Of a stretch of DNA of 64,000 nucleotides, positions 1-11,230 are shown piece by piece. How positions within the stretch are numbered: the first letter of the stretch is position 1; every line of letters starts with the position of its first letter. Position numbers and translations under genes: made by a program. This DNA is from Amycolatopsis jiangsuensis. GTDB lineage: Bacteria; Actinomycetota; Actinomycetes; Mycobacteriales; Pseudonocardiaceae. The stretch spans positions 2,914,001-2,978,000 of the forward strand of contig NZ_JACHMG010000001.1 in NCBI RefSeq assembly GCF_014204865.1, read 5' to 3'. The notes under the pieces were generated by a model that worked only from the letters and a program-made list of their open reading frames with translations, ran no database searches and was not told where the DNA came from.

Positions 1-808
1 CGTAGATCCGTACCTCGCTCTCGCGCAGGGTGCCGAGGCTCAGCAGCCGGTGCGGCAGGTCCGCCAGCGCTTCGGACGCCTGGTATGCCGACGTGCCCCG
101 CAGGTAGGGCTCGACCAGTGCGACGTCCGGCGCGCCTGTCACCGCGGCACGCAGGCCGGCGGCGTCGAACGGGCGCACAGTGGAGGTGTAGAGCACGGTC
201 ACGTCGAGGTGCTCGGTCGCCTCGAGCACGCGGTCGAGCATCGGCCCGACCGCGACCACCACCCCGCGGCGGCCGTGGCGCAGCGCCTGCAATCCGACGC
301 CGAAGTACGGGGAAGCGTTCTGCTGCGCGGAAAGCCGGAGGTACACGCGGTCGTCGCCGGGCACCGAATCGAGCAGCAGCCGGCGGGCCTCCTCGGGATG
401 CCCGGGCACGTGCACGTACCAGGACGGCAGCGAATCGATCAGCGCGACGTCACCCGGCGCCTGGTGGGTCCGGCCTTCGGCGGGCATGTCGTAGGACGCG
501 CCGTAGGAGACGAGCACCGCGCCGAGGTCCTGATGACTCAGGTCGAGCTTGATCTGTTCGAACGCCCGCTCCACGAGGAACGGGGAGAAGGTGTGCACGA
601 TCGGCCGCAGCCCGGCGAGGGCGAGTCCGGCGCCGGTGCTCACCAGCAGCTGCTCGCGGATCCCGACATTGAGCACCCGGTGCGGATGCCGCCGCGCGGC
701 GCCGGCGAGCTGGGCGGCGGAGATGTCCGCGAGCACCACCGCCGTGTCCGGGTCGGTGTCCAGGATTTCTTCGGCGGTGGTGAGGAAAACCTCTCGCATG
801 TCCGGCAT
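1..808 (-). CDS. Transketolase C-terminal subunit (partial, runs off left edge)
   Basis: This is the second half of a split transketolase: the pyrimidine-binding and C-terminal domains that pair with the upstream N-terminal subunit to form one thiamine-diphosphate enzyme. The ATG at 808 begins MPDMREVFLTTAEEIL and overlaps the stop of the upstream subunit as ATGA, so translation is probably coupled. The visible 269 codons include the typical stretches NVGIREQ, the glutamate-bearing thiamine-activating region, and SLPSWYVHVPGHPEEA. The C-terminus lies outside the window. Split transketolases of this type often act on special sugars rather than in the core pentose phosphate pathway, so the substrate cannot be named. 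Confidence 0.85.
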   Translation of the reverse strand, partial: MPDMREVFLTTAEEILDTDPDTAVVLADISAAQLAGAARRHPHRVLNVGIREQLLVSTGAGLALAGLRPIVHTFSPFLVERAFEQIKLDLSHQDLGAVLVSYGASYDMPAEGRTHQAPGDVALIDSLPSWYVHVPGHPEEARRLLLDSVPGDDRVYLRLSAQQNASPYFGVGLQALRHGRRGVVVAVGPMLDRVLEATEHLDVTVLYTSTVRPFDAAGLRAAVTGAPDVALVEPYLRGTSAYQASEALADLPHRLLSLGTLRESEVRIY

Positions 809-1491
809 CAGTGCCCGCCTTTCGGTGCCACGACGGCGACCACGGCGAGCGGCCGGCCCGCATGGTCGGTGGTGAACGCGTCGTACAGCGCTTCGTGGTC
901 GCGACCGGAAACGGTGCGCACCGCCCAGCCCTCAATTTCGAAGCGCCGCGCGATGCCGCCCGGCCAGCCGTGGGTGGAGGACTGATTGTCGATGAGCACC
1001 GTGGTCAGGTTGTCCAGGCCCATCCGCCCCGCAACGACGATCGCCTCGTGGTTGGAGCCCTCGTCGAGCTCGGCGTCGCCGACCAGGGTGACCACCCGCG
1101 CGTCGCGGCCTTGCGCACGCAGGCCGGCCGCCGTCCCCAGCGCGATCGGCAGGCCGTGTCCGAGGGAACCGCTGGAGATTTCGACGCCCGGCACGCGGGC
1201 GCGGTCGGGATGGTGCCCGAGCCGGGAACGGACGGAGCTCCAGTCGGCGAGCTCCGCCTCGTCGAGGAATCCCTTCGCGGCCAGCACCGCGTAGTAGGCC
1301 ATCGGGCCGTGTCCTTTGGACAACAGGAAACGGTCGCGGCCCGGATCGTGCAGGGTCTCCGGCGTCACGCGCAGCACGCGGTCGAACAGCACCCACAGAA
1401 CGTCCACCGTGGACTCCGCGGCCGCGTGGTGCTTGTCGTCGCCGGTCATCAGGGAAATCAGCCCGGGCAACCGGGTTCTCGTGGTGCTCAT
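808..1491 (-). CDS. Transketolase N-terminal subunit
   Basis: This is the thiamine-diphosphate-binding half of a split transketolase, 227 residues. It carries the KGHGP motif, the SGSLGHGLPIALG segment, and a cofactor motif beginning GDAELDEGSNHEA and ending in an NQSSTHG loop; the usual GDG is GDA here. I chose the ATG at 1491 (MSTTRTRL) over an upstream start at 1506, because 1506 would run into the operator. The gene is divergent from the SoxR-type regulator and forms an overlapping pair with the C-terminal subunit. A 22-bp inverted repeat in the shared promoter suggests SoxR control, which is an inference. Confidence 0.88.
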   Translation of the reverse strand: MSTTRTRLPGLISLMTGDDKHHAAAESTVDVLWVLFDRVLRVTPETLHDPGRDRFLLSKGHGPMAYYAVLAAKGFLDEAELADWSSVRSRLGHHPDRARVPGVEISSGSLGHGLPIALGTAAGLRAQGRDARVVTLVGDAELDEGSNHEAIVVAGRMGLDNLTTVLIDNQSSTHGWPGGIARRFEIEGWAVRTVSGRDHEALYDAFTTDHAGRPLAVVAVVAPKGGH

Positions 1492-1507
1492 GCCCTGACG
1501 ATGCAAC

Positions 1508-1529
1508 CTCGACCAAACTGTAGGTCAAG
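1508..1529. promoter_or_regulatory. SoxR/MerR-type operator in divergent promoter
   Basis: The inverted repeat CTCGACC-8-GGTCAAG (6 of 7 arm positions paired) sits between the transketolase genes and soxR. A -10-like TAACCT at 1533-1538 with TCGACC at 1509-1514 gives an 18-bp spacer, so the repeat fills the spacer as MerR-family operators do. The ATG of soxR lies 6 nt after the -10, suggesting a leaderless transcript. Confidence 0.55.
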
Positions 1530-1544
1530 CGCTAACCTGGACCA

Positions 1545-2006
1545 ATGACGAGGTTGGCGGAGAAGCTGAGCATCGGGCAGGTCGCGGACCGCAGCGGGGT
1601 TCCGCACACTGCCCTGCGGTTCTACGAGGAGAAAGGCCTGATCAGCTCGGAACGCTCGGCGGGCAACCAGCGCCGCTACTCGCGTTCGGTACTGCGGCGG
1701 ATCGCGTTCATCCGCGCGGCGCAACGGGTGGGGCTGTCGCTCGAGGACGTCAGCGCGGCACTGGAAACCCTGCCCGCAGAACACGCCCCGACGAAGGCCG
1801 ACTGGGCCCGGCTCTCGCGGGAATGGCAGACCGAACTGGACGCGCGAATCGATGCACTGCAACGCCTTCGTGACCGCCTGACCGGCTGCGTGGGCTGCGG
1901 CTGCCTGTCCCTGCGCGGCTGCCACCTCTACAACGCCGACGACGAACTGGCCCGCTTCGGCCCGGGCGCGAGCAAACTGCGGCCCCGGCTGGAAGGCGGG
2001 ATCTGA
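1545..2006 (+). CDS. soxR: SoxR-like redox-sensing MerR regulator
   Basis: A 153-residue MerR-family regulator. The N-terminal winged helix reads SIGQVADRSGVPHTALRFYEEKGL, then a dimerisation helix, then the cysteine cluster CVGCGCLSLRGC (C-x2-C-x-C-x5-C). That cluster is the SoxR [2Fe-2S] signature. Actinobacterial SoxR proteins sense redox-active compounds and usually control a few oxidoreductase or transport genes. Here the neighbour across the shared promoter is a split transketolase, an uncommon partner. The start fits a leaderless transcript (-10 TAACCT ending 6 nt before ATG). Confidence 0.93.
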   Translation: MTRLAEKLSIGQVADRSGVPHTALRFYEEKGLISSERSAGNQRRYSRSVLRRIAFIRAAQRVGLSLEDVSAALETLPAEHAPTKADWARLSREWQTELDARIDALQRLRDRLTGCVGCGCLSLRGCHLYNADDELARFGPGASKLRPRLEGGI

Positions 2007-2284
2007 GCCCGGATCCCGCTCAGGACAGGGTTTCCCTGGCGACCCGGGCAGACGAGGCCCATGGCTGCTGCGTCCGACGGACAACCCGCGGCAGGGGCAG
2101 CATCGACCGGAGTATCGCCGCAAGGTACGGCAGCGCGCCCGGATCCGCCGGAGCTGTCACGCCGGAAACCACTCGCGGGTGCCGGCGGGCTCGGCACTCC
2201 ACCGGCGCGATCACCGTCGGAACCCGCTCGCAGTACCGGCAATTCTTCCACCGGCGGAACGGTCCCGGCCGCCCGCCCCCACGC

Positions 2285-2860
2285 TCAGTCGTGATGGCGC
2301 CGGGGGCGGCCGAGCAGGCGGCGGCCCACGTCGATCAGTTCGTGGCGCAACGTTTCGTCGTCCAGCTCGGCCAGGTCGGGCGAGCCACCTGCCATCGCGA
2401 CGCCGGTGAGGGCGACCATGGCGGTCACGCGGGCGGTCACGTCCGGCTCCGGGCCGGCCAGGATGCCGATCAGCGCGTCCTTGAAGCCTTCCATGCCGTG
2501 CGCCGACTTCGCGATCGCGCGGTTGATGCCGGGGTCACTGGAGAACAGCGCGACCAGCACGCGGTGCCGCACCACCAGGTCCACGAAACCGTCGAGCAGG
2601 TGGTCCACCTGCGCACCCCGGCGGCGGTGCCGGGCGGCCTCCACCACGAGCAGATCCAGTTCCCGGATACCGGGTTCGGCCACCGACTCGGTGATCTCCG
2701 CCTTCGTCTTGAAGTGGTAGTACACGGCCGCCTTGGTGACACCCAGCGCGTCGGCGATCATCTGCAGCGACGTGCCCTCGACACCGTGTTCGGCGAACAG
2801 CCGCAGCGCCGTGCCGAGCAGCCGGGTGCGGGTGTCCTCGGCCGGGACCGCGGTCGTCAT
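2285..2860 (-). CDS. TetR-family repressor of the MMPL exporter
   Basis: A 191-residue TetR/AcrR regulator. The N-terminal helix-turn-helix (LQMIADALGVTKAAVYYHF, around residues 32-50) is canonical, followed by a variable ligand-binding domain. It is divergent from the MMPL transporter at 3070, and the interval holds four copies of a 16-bp palindrome. That arrangement strongly suggests it represses both itself and the exporter until an inducer binds. The inducer is unknown. An unannotated stretch of about 280 bases separates it from soxR, and I saw no convincing gene there. Confidence 0.9.
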   Translation of the reverse strand: MTTAVPAEDTRTRLLGTALRLFAEHGVEGTSLQMIADALGVTKAAVYYHFKTKAEITESVAEPGIRELDLLVVEAARHRRRGAQVDHLLDGFVDLVVRHRVLVALFSSDPGINRAIAKSAHGMEGFKDALIGILAGPEPDVTARVTAMVALTGVAMAGGSPDLAELDDETLRHELIDVGRRLLGRPRRHHD

Positions 2861-2925
2861 CGTGCCTCCTCTGTGAAACGGAGGGAGCGTACGTCACCGC
2901 CACACGGCCGGGCAAACCACGATCA

Positions 2926-3011
2926 CCTGCCGATCGGCAGGGAAAACACTTGCCGTGCGGCTAGTCACACACTAGCCGATCGGCTTGGCACCCGCCTTGC
3001 CGAACGGCTAG
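2926..3011. promoter_or_regulatory. Array of four 16-bp palindromic operators
   Basis: Four related palindromes lie between the TetR gene and the MMPL gene: CCTGCCGATCGGCAGG (2926-2941, perfect), CTTGCCGTGCGGCTAG (2949-2964), CTAGCCGATCGGCTTG (2972-2987) and CTTGCCGAACGGCTAG (2996-3011). Start-to-start distances are 23, 23 and 24 bp. The shared core is GCCG-NN-CGGC with outer T/A bases, the form expected of a TetR dimer site. Regular phasing suggests cooperative binding along one helix face. Confidence 0.75.
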
Positions 3012-3069
3012 CTTGGGTCTCACTGAATCGTGTGACGAAGGCCCTGTTCGGGCGAAACGGAGACGACTC

Positions 3070-5253
3070 GTGGCGACCTTTCTCTACCGGCTCGGCAGGC
3101 TGTCGTTCCGCCGCCGCGCCCTCGTCACGGCCGTATGGGCGGCCGTGCTCGTGGCGCTCGGCGTCGGGGCGCTCACGCTCTCGGGCAAGCTGTCGGACTC
3201 GGTGACCATCCCGGGCACCGAATCGCAGCAGACCATCGACCGGCTGGCGGAACGGTTCCCGCAGGCCGCGGCCGGTGGCGGTACGGCACGCGTGGCCATC
3301 GCCGCGCCGGACGGGCAGTCGGTCATCGATCCGGCCGGGCGGGCCGCGGTCGAATCGGTGGTGGCGAAGCTGAAGGCGGCACCCCAGGTGGCCACCGTCG
3401 CCGATCCGTTCCAGGCGAAGTCGGTCTCCCCCGACGGGCACGTCGCCCTCGCCCAGGTGAGCTACCGGGTCCTGGGCTACGAGCTGACCGACAGTGACCG
3501 GCAAGCCCTGCTTTCCAGCGGTGATCAAGCGAAGCAGCAGGGGTACGAGGTCGAGTTCGGCGGGGACGCTGTCCAGGGCATCCCGGAAACCGGCGCCACC
3601 GAAGGTCTCGGTGTCGTGGTGGCCGCGGTGGTGCTGATCATCACCTTCGGCTCGCTGCTGGCCGCCGGTATTCCGCTGCTGACGGCGCTGATCGGCGTGG
3701 GCATCGGGATGGCGGGCATCCTCCTGGCCTCCGGGGCCACCGAGCTGAATTCGAACACCCCGATCCTCGCGTTGATGATCGGTCTCGCGGTGGGCATCGA
3801 CTACGCGCTCTTCATCGTCTCCCGGTACCGGCACGAACTCCACGAGGGCCGAGAACCCGAAGAAGCCGCCGGCCGCGCCGCGGGTACCGCGGGGTCCGCC
3901 GTGGTGTTCGCCGGGCTGACCGTGATCATCGCGCTGGCCGGGCTCACCGTGGTCGGGATCCCGTTCCTGGGCCAGATGGGCGTCGCCGCCGCGGTGACCG
4001 TCGCGATCGCCGTGCTCATCGCGCTGACGCTGCTGCCCGCCGTACTCGGGTTCGCCGGCGCCCGCGTGGCGAGCAGCCGGATCCGGGTGCGCCGCAAGGT
4101 GAGTGAGCCCTCGCACGGGGAACGCTGGGCACGGTTCGTCGCCCGGCACCGGCTGCCGGTGCTGCTGACCGCGCTGGCCGGGCTGGCCGTGGTCGCGATC
4201 CCGGCCCTGAGCATGCAACTCGGCCTGCCCAACGACAGCACGGCGGCACCGGAGACCAGTCAGCGCAAGGCCTACGATCTGGTCAGCGAAAGCTTCGGCG
4301 AGGGCGCGAACGGACCACTGCTGGTCGTCGTCGACACCGGGCCGAACCACGATCCGCAGGCACTGCAGCAGGCGACCGCGGGGATCAGGACCCTGCCGGA
4401 CGTGGCCGCGGTGACCCCGCCTCGGGTCAACACCGCTGGCGACACCGCCCTGTTGACCGTGATCCCGAAGAGCGGGCCGAGCAGTACCCAGACCGAGGAC
4501 CTGGTCGCTGCCATCCGCGCGCAGTCCGATCCGCTGCACGACGCGACCGGCGGCAGCCTGTCGGTGACCGGCCAGACCGCGGCCAACATCGACGTGTCGC
4601 AGAAACTGTCCGACGCGATGCTGCCCTACCTCGGGCTGATCGTCGGGCTGGCGTTCCTGTTGCTGATGCTGGTCTTCCGTTCGGTGGTCGTGCCGCTGAA
4701 GGCCACGCTGGGCTTCCTCGGCTCGGTGGTCGCGACGTTCGGCGCGGTGGTCGCGGTGTTCCAGTGGGGCTGGCTGAGCGACCTGCTGGGCGTCGAATCG
4801 ACCGGCCCGATCATGAGCATGCTGCCGATCCTGCTGATCGGTGTCCTCTTCGGACTCGCGATGGACTACCAGGTGTTCCTGGTGACGCGGATGCGTGAGG
4901 AATACGTGCACGGCGCGGATCCGCAGGAGTCGATGGTCACCGGGTTCCGGCACGGGGCACGGGTGGTCGTGGCGGCCGCGCTGATCATGATCTCGGTGTT
5001 CGCCGGGTTCGTGCTGGCCGAATCGTCACTGATCCAGTCGATCGGCTTCGCGCTCGCGTTCGGCGTGCTGGTCGACGCGTTCGTGATCCGGATGACCGTG
5101 GTGCCCGCAGTGATGTCGCTGCTCGGCCGCGGTGCCTGGTGGCTGCCGCGCTGGCTGAACCGGATCCTGCCGAACGTGGACGTCGAGGGCGAGGGCCTGA
5201 CCCGCAAGCTCAACGCCCCGGACGACGACGAACGGGAACTGGCCCGGGTGTGA
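3070..5253 (+). CDS. MMPL/RND-family membrane transporter
   Basis: A 727-residue MMPL transporter of the RND superfamily, likely exporting lipids or toxic amphiphiles by proton antiport. It has two repeats, each with a first transmembrane helix, a large external loop and five further helices. The D-Y proton-relay pairs typical of MMPL proteins appear in both halves (GIDYALFIVSRYRHEL and GLAMDYQVFLVTRMREEY). I chose GTG at 3070 because GGAG lies 7 nt upstream; a longer frame back to 3013 would run next to the operator array. The C-terminal tail is short and charged. It is divergent from its probable TetR repressor. The substrate is unknown. Confidence 0.9.
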   Translation: MATFLYRLGRLSFRRRALVTAVWAAVLVALGVGALTLSGKLSDSVTIPGTESQQTIDRLAERFPQAAAGGGTARVAIAAPDGQSVIDPAGRAAVESVVAKLKAAPQVATVADPFQAKSVSPDGHVALAQVSYRVLGYELTDSDRQALLSSGDQAKQQGYEVEFGGDAVQGIPETGATEGLGVVVAAVVLIITFGSLLAAGIPLLTALIGVGIGMAGILLASGATELNSNTPILALMIGLAVGIDYALFIVSRYRHELHEGREPEEAAGRAAGTAGSAVVFAGLTVIIALAGLTVVGIPFLGQMGVAAAVTVAIAVLIALTLLPAVLGFAGARVASSRIRVRRKVSEPSHGERWARFVARHRLPVLLTALAGLAVVAIPALSMQLGLPNDSTAAPETSQRKAYDLVSESFGEGANGPLLVVVDTGPNHDPQALQQATAGIRTLPDVAAVTPPRVNTAGDTALLTVIPKSGPSSTQTEDLVAAIRAQSDPLHDATGGSLSVTGQTAANIDVSQKLSDAMLPYLGLIVGLAFLLLMLVFRSVVVPLKATLGFLGSVVATFGAVVAVFQWGWLSDLLGVESTGPIMSMLPILLIGVLFGLAMDYQVFLVTRMREEYVHGADPQESMVTGFRHGARVVVAAALIMISVFAGFVLAESSLIQSIGFALAFGVLVDAFVIRMTVVPAVMSLLGRGAWWLPRWLNRILPNVDVEGEGLTRKLNAPDDDERELARV

Positions 5254-5257
5254 CGGC

Positions 5258-5295
5258 CCCGGCAGGCCGGCCGGGATTCCGGCCGGCCTGCCGGG
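5258..5295 (+). terminator. Hairpin terminator after MMPL gene
   Basis: A perfect 17-bp stem (CCCGGCAGGCCGGCCGG and its complement) with loop GATT starts four bases after the MMPL stop codon. No U-tract follows, as is common for actinobacterial hairpins. Confidence 0.7.
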
Positions 5296-5411
5296 CTCGA
5301 GCCTTCACGCGGCCGAAAGACTCAGCCGCCCACAAACCTCACTGGCCGGTTCGCCGGACTCAGATCGAGCCTTCGCGCGGCCGGCGGCCTCACCGGCCGG
5401 GCGGTGCGTCC

Positions 5412-5570
5412 TCAGCCGGCCAGCCAGGCGATCGCACCGCCGACGGCGAGCAGGGCCGCGACGCCGAGCGCCACGGCGACGAACTTGGCCGTCTTCCAGG
5501 TCGAGTAGACCCCGCCGATCAGAAAGCCGCCGAGCGCCAGCAGCAGGACGGCGATCACCTCTTTGCTCAC
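5412..5570 (-). CDS. Small two-helix membrane protein, 52 aa
   Basis: A short gene starting GTG at 5570 and ending TGA at 5412-5414. The 52-residue product begins VSKEVIAVLLLALGGFLIGG and ends GGAIAWLAG. It has a first hydrophobic helix, a polar turn YSTWKTAKF, and a second helix, so it should be a hairpin in the membrane. Codon use resembles that of its neighbours. It lies just downstream of the DUF2255 gene on the same strand, at the end of the his gene run. I do not recognise the family. Confidence 0.6.
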   Translation of the reverse strand: MSKEVIAVLLLALGGFLIGGVYSTWKTAKFVAVALGVAALLAVGGAIAWLAG

Positions 5571-5620
5571 CCGGCCAGCGTGCCACACCCCGGCCGCAGC
5601 GAAGACGAGGCCTCCCCGCG

Positions 5621-5998
5621 CTACTGCCGGTCAAGCCTCAGTGTGGTCTCGACGGCCGTGGCGCTCACCATGGATTCCGCTCCGCCGTGGCCGTACTTGG
5701 CCCGGTAGACCGCGTCGACCTCGACGGTGACCCCGGCCGAGGCGGCACCCACGTCCTCGATGGTGACCGCGGCTTCCAGGCCCGGCACGCGGATCCGCGC
5801 TCGCCGGGTGCGCAGCGCCTGGCCGAACCAGCCGGTGTCGCGCCGATACCACGTCCGCACGTACACCTGGCCTCCGGCGGATACCACCCAGATCGGCACC
5901 CACCTGCGCAGGCTGCCGTCGCTGCGTTCGACCGCGATCTCCAGCTCCGCGGCCGCATCCAGCAGCCGCAGCTCGTCCGGCGACCAGGCGCCGCTCAT
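5621..5998 (-). CDS. DUF2255 family protein
   Basis: A 125-residue cytosolic protein with the pattern of the DUF2255 family: an N-terminal WSPDELRLLDAAAELEIAV segment, WVPIWVV, YVRTWYRRDTGWF, and a C-terminal YRAKYGHGG followed by VSATAVETTLRL. The family resembles split-barrel flavin-binding folds, but its role is not established. The ATG at 5998 is preceded by GGAGGG at suitable spacing. It begins 25 bases after the hisB stop on the same strand and is probably cotranscribed with hisDCB, although nothing links it to histidine synthesis. Confidence 0.8.
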   Translation of the reverse strand: MSGAWSPDELRLLDAAAELEIAVERSDGSLRRWVPIWVVSAGGQVYVRTWYRRDTGWFGQALRTRRARIRVPGLEAAVTIEDVGAASAGVTVEVDAVYRAKYGHGGAESMVSATAVETTLRLDRQ

Positions 5999-6023
5999 CG
6001 TCTCGCCCTCCTCGGCCACCGGG

Positions 6024-9089
<3,066 letters not shown>

Positions 9090-9172
9090 GGTCACCAGGG
9101 TACGAGGTGGCTTTCACGCGCCGGGCGGGGATACTCGGTGGTGACCAGCTGTCCCCGGACGAGGAGGCCACT

Positions 9173-10003
9173 GTGCCCCGGATCGCGTTGTGCCAGCTCA
9201 CCTCGGGCGACGATGCGGAGGCCAACCTGGAGTCGGTGCGGGCCGCGGTGGCGTCCGCGGCCGCGGACGGGGCGCGGGTGGTGGTGTTCCCGGAGGCCAC
9301 CATGGTCCGGTTCGGCCGTCCGCTCGCACCGGTCGCCGAGCCGCTGGAGGGGCCGTGGGCGTCCGCGGTGGCCGAGGTCGCGCGGGAGCACGACGTGCTG
9401 GTGGTCGCCGGCATGTTCACCCCGTCCGGCGACGGGCGGGTGCGCAACACGCTGCTCGTCACGGGCCTCGGGCAGCATCTGGGCTACCACAAGATCCACC
9501 TGTACGACGCGTTCGGCTTCGCCGAATCGGACACCGTGGCCCCGGGCTCGGAGCTGGTCACCTTCGAGGCCGACGGCACCGTGTTCGGCGTCGCGACCTG
9601 CTACGACCTGCGGTTCCCCGAGCTGTTCCGCCGGCTGGCCGACGACGGTGCGGACGTGCTGCTGGTCCCGGCGTCCTGGGGAGCCGGCGAGGGCAAACGC
9701 GAGCAGTGGGAGCTGCTGGTCCGCGCCCGCGCCCTGGACTCCGGCTGCTGGGTGGTGGCCTGCGACCAGGCCGACCCGGCGGCGACCGGCCTTCAGGTCA
9801 ACCCGAAAGCCCCAACCGGCATCGGCCACTCCCTGGTGGCCGACGGCTTCGGCCGGGTGACCGCCGCACTCGGCGCCGCCCCGGAAACGCTGCTGGCCGA
9901 CGTGGAAGCGGCCGCGGCGGTCCACGCCCGCGACACCACCGGGGCGCTGGCCAACCGGAGGCTGTCCGGCGGCCTGGTGGGAACGGCCGGCCGGTTCGGC
10001 TGA
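9173..10003 (+). CDS. Carbon-nitrogen hydrolase (Nit-type amidase)
   Basis: A 276-residue nitrilase-superfamily amidase. The catalytic triad is visible: Glu in VVFPEATMV, Lys in GYHKIHLYD, and Cys in ATCYDLRFPELFRRL. The fit is to Nit1/Nit2-like enzymes that clean up deaminated amides such as omega-amides or deaminated glutathione; the exact substrate is not readable. GTG at 9173 follows a strong GAGGAGG at 9161-9167. It is divergent from hisD with about 80 bases between the starts. Confidence 0.9.
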   Translation: MPRIALCQLTSGDDAEANLESVRAAVASAAADGARVVVFPEATMVRFGRPLAPVAEPLEGPWASAVAEVAREHDVLVVAGMFTPSGDGRVRNTLLVTGLGQHLGYHKIHLYDAFGFAESDTVAPGSELVTFEADGTVFGVATCYDLRFPELFRRLADDGADVLLVPASWGAGEGKREQWELLVRARALDSGCWVVACDQADPAATGLQVNPKAPTGIGHSLVADGFGRVTAALGAAPETLLADVEAAAAVHARDTTGALANRRLSGGLVGTAGRFG

Positions 10004-10160
10004 ACAGCCCGGGCACCGGAGGGCCCGGCTCCCCCCAACGACCCGGCCGGGTACGGCTCGAGCCGGACACGGGGCTCACCACCGCTTCGGACACCCGACG
10101 CCCGGCCGGCAGTCACGCCGTCGACCGTCCAGGGAGCAACCACGTCGACCCCGGCCCACG

Positions 10161-11063
10161 TCACCCGGAAACCAGGACCAGCTTTCCCCGCACCCGCCCC
10201 GATTCGCCGACGCGATGGGCCTCCGCCACCTCGCTCAGCGGGAAGGTCTGGCCGACCGGCACGGTGAACCGGCCGGACTCGACCAGCTCGCCGATCCGGG
10301 CCAGTACGTACAGCGCGCGGCCCGCGTCGCCGCGGCTGAAGCGGACTCCGTGCTGTTCGGCGCCGGCGAAGTCGGCGAGGGTGACCACCCGGTCCGGGCC
10401 GCCGGCCAGTGCGATGAGTTCCGGCAGGACACCGCTTCCGGCCACGTCGAGCGCCCGATCCACCCCGTCGGGTGTCAGCGCGCGAATCCGGTCCGTCATC
10501 CCGGCGCCGTAGGCGACCGGCTCGGCACCGAGGGAACGCAGGAAATCGTGAGTGGCCGGACTGCCGGTGCCGATCACGCGCGCGCCCCGTGCCACCGCGA
10601 GCTGGACTGCCGCGCTGCCAACGCTTCCCGAAGCGCCGTTGACGAGCACTGTGCGGCCGCTCTCGACGCCCAGTTGGTCGAGGGCGCGCGCGGCGGTCTC
10701 GATCGCGGACGGCAGCGCGGCGGCCGCGGCGAAGTCGAGTGCCGGCGGGATGGGCGCGTAGTGCGACAGCACCGCGAGCTCGGCCTGCGCGCCGGCGACG
10801 GCGGAGAACCCGAACACCCGGTCTCCCACCGCGACGTCGGTGACGCCCGCGCCGAGCTCGTCGACGATGCCCGCCGCTTCGTGGCCCATGGTCTGGGGGA
10901 GCTCCTGGTCCATCAGGCCCTGGCGTTTCTTCCAGTCGCTCGCATTCACCCCGGCGGCGCACACGACGATCCGCACCTGTCCCGGACCGGGACGCGGATC
11001 GGGGAGATCCACGAGCTCGAGCACCTCCGGACCGCCGAACCGGCGGAATGCGGCTGCCTTCAC
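10161..11063 (-). CDS. Zinc-free NADP-dependent quinone oxidoreductase (MDR family)
   Basis: A 300-residue medium-chain reductase of the quinone oxidoreductase type. The N-terminal GroES-like domain begins VKAAAFRRFGGPEVLEL with GVNASDWKKRQG and GHEAAGIVDELG; the zinc-binding cysteines of alcohol dehydrogenases are absent. The Rossmann motif NGASGSVGSAAVQLA lies near residue 143. It should reduce quinones or enones with NADPH. GTG start at 11063. It is divergent from the secreted trypsin. The 10004-10160 gap holds no gene. Confidence 0.88.
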   Translation of the reverse strand: MKAAAFRRFGGPEVLELVDLPDPRPGPGQVRIVVCAAGVNASDWKKRQGLMDQELPQTMGHEAAGIVDELGAGVTDVAVGDRVFGFSAVAGAQAELAVLSHYAPIPPALDFAAAAALPSAIETAARALDQLGVESGRTVLVNGASGSVGSAAVQLAVARGARVIGTGSPATHDFLRSLGAEPVAYGAGMTDRIRALTPDGVDRALDVAGSGVLPELIALAGGPDRVVTLADFAGAEQHGVRFSRGDAGRALYVLARIGELVESGRFTVPVGQTFPLSEVAEAHRVGESGRVRGKLVLVSG

Positions 11064-11230
11064 GACTTGCTCCGTCCTCCCGGAACACCGGCGTTGTCAC
11101 CGGCTGCCGCCGTCGGGACTGCTCCGAACGGCCTACTACCGACGCCGGTCACGAACCCGACTTCAGTAGGTTATCCGGTTTCCAAGATCCACCTACGGTG
11201 GGGAAATCATCCACTACCGGAGGGAACTCC

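Noticed and set aside
2007..2284. Short open frames between soxR and TetR
   Set aside because: Both strands give only Pro/Ala/Arg-rich frames without ribosome sites or leaderless promoters.
2965..4953. 662-codon open frame antisense to the MMPL gene
   Set aside because: Composition is His/Arg/Asp-rich, typical of the reverse complement of GC-rich coding DNA; the opposite strand has clear MMPL motifs.
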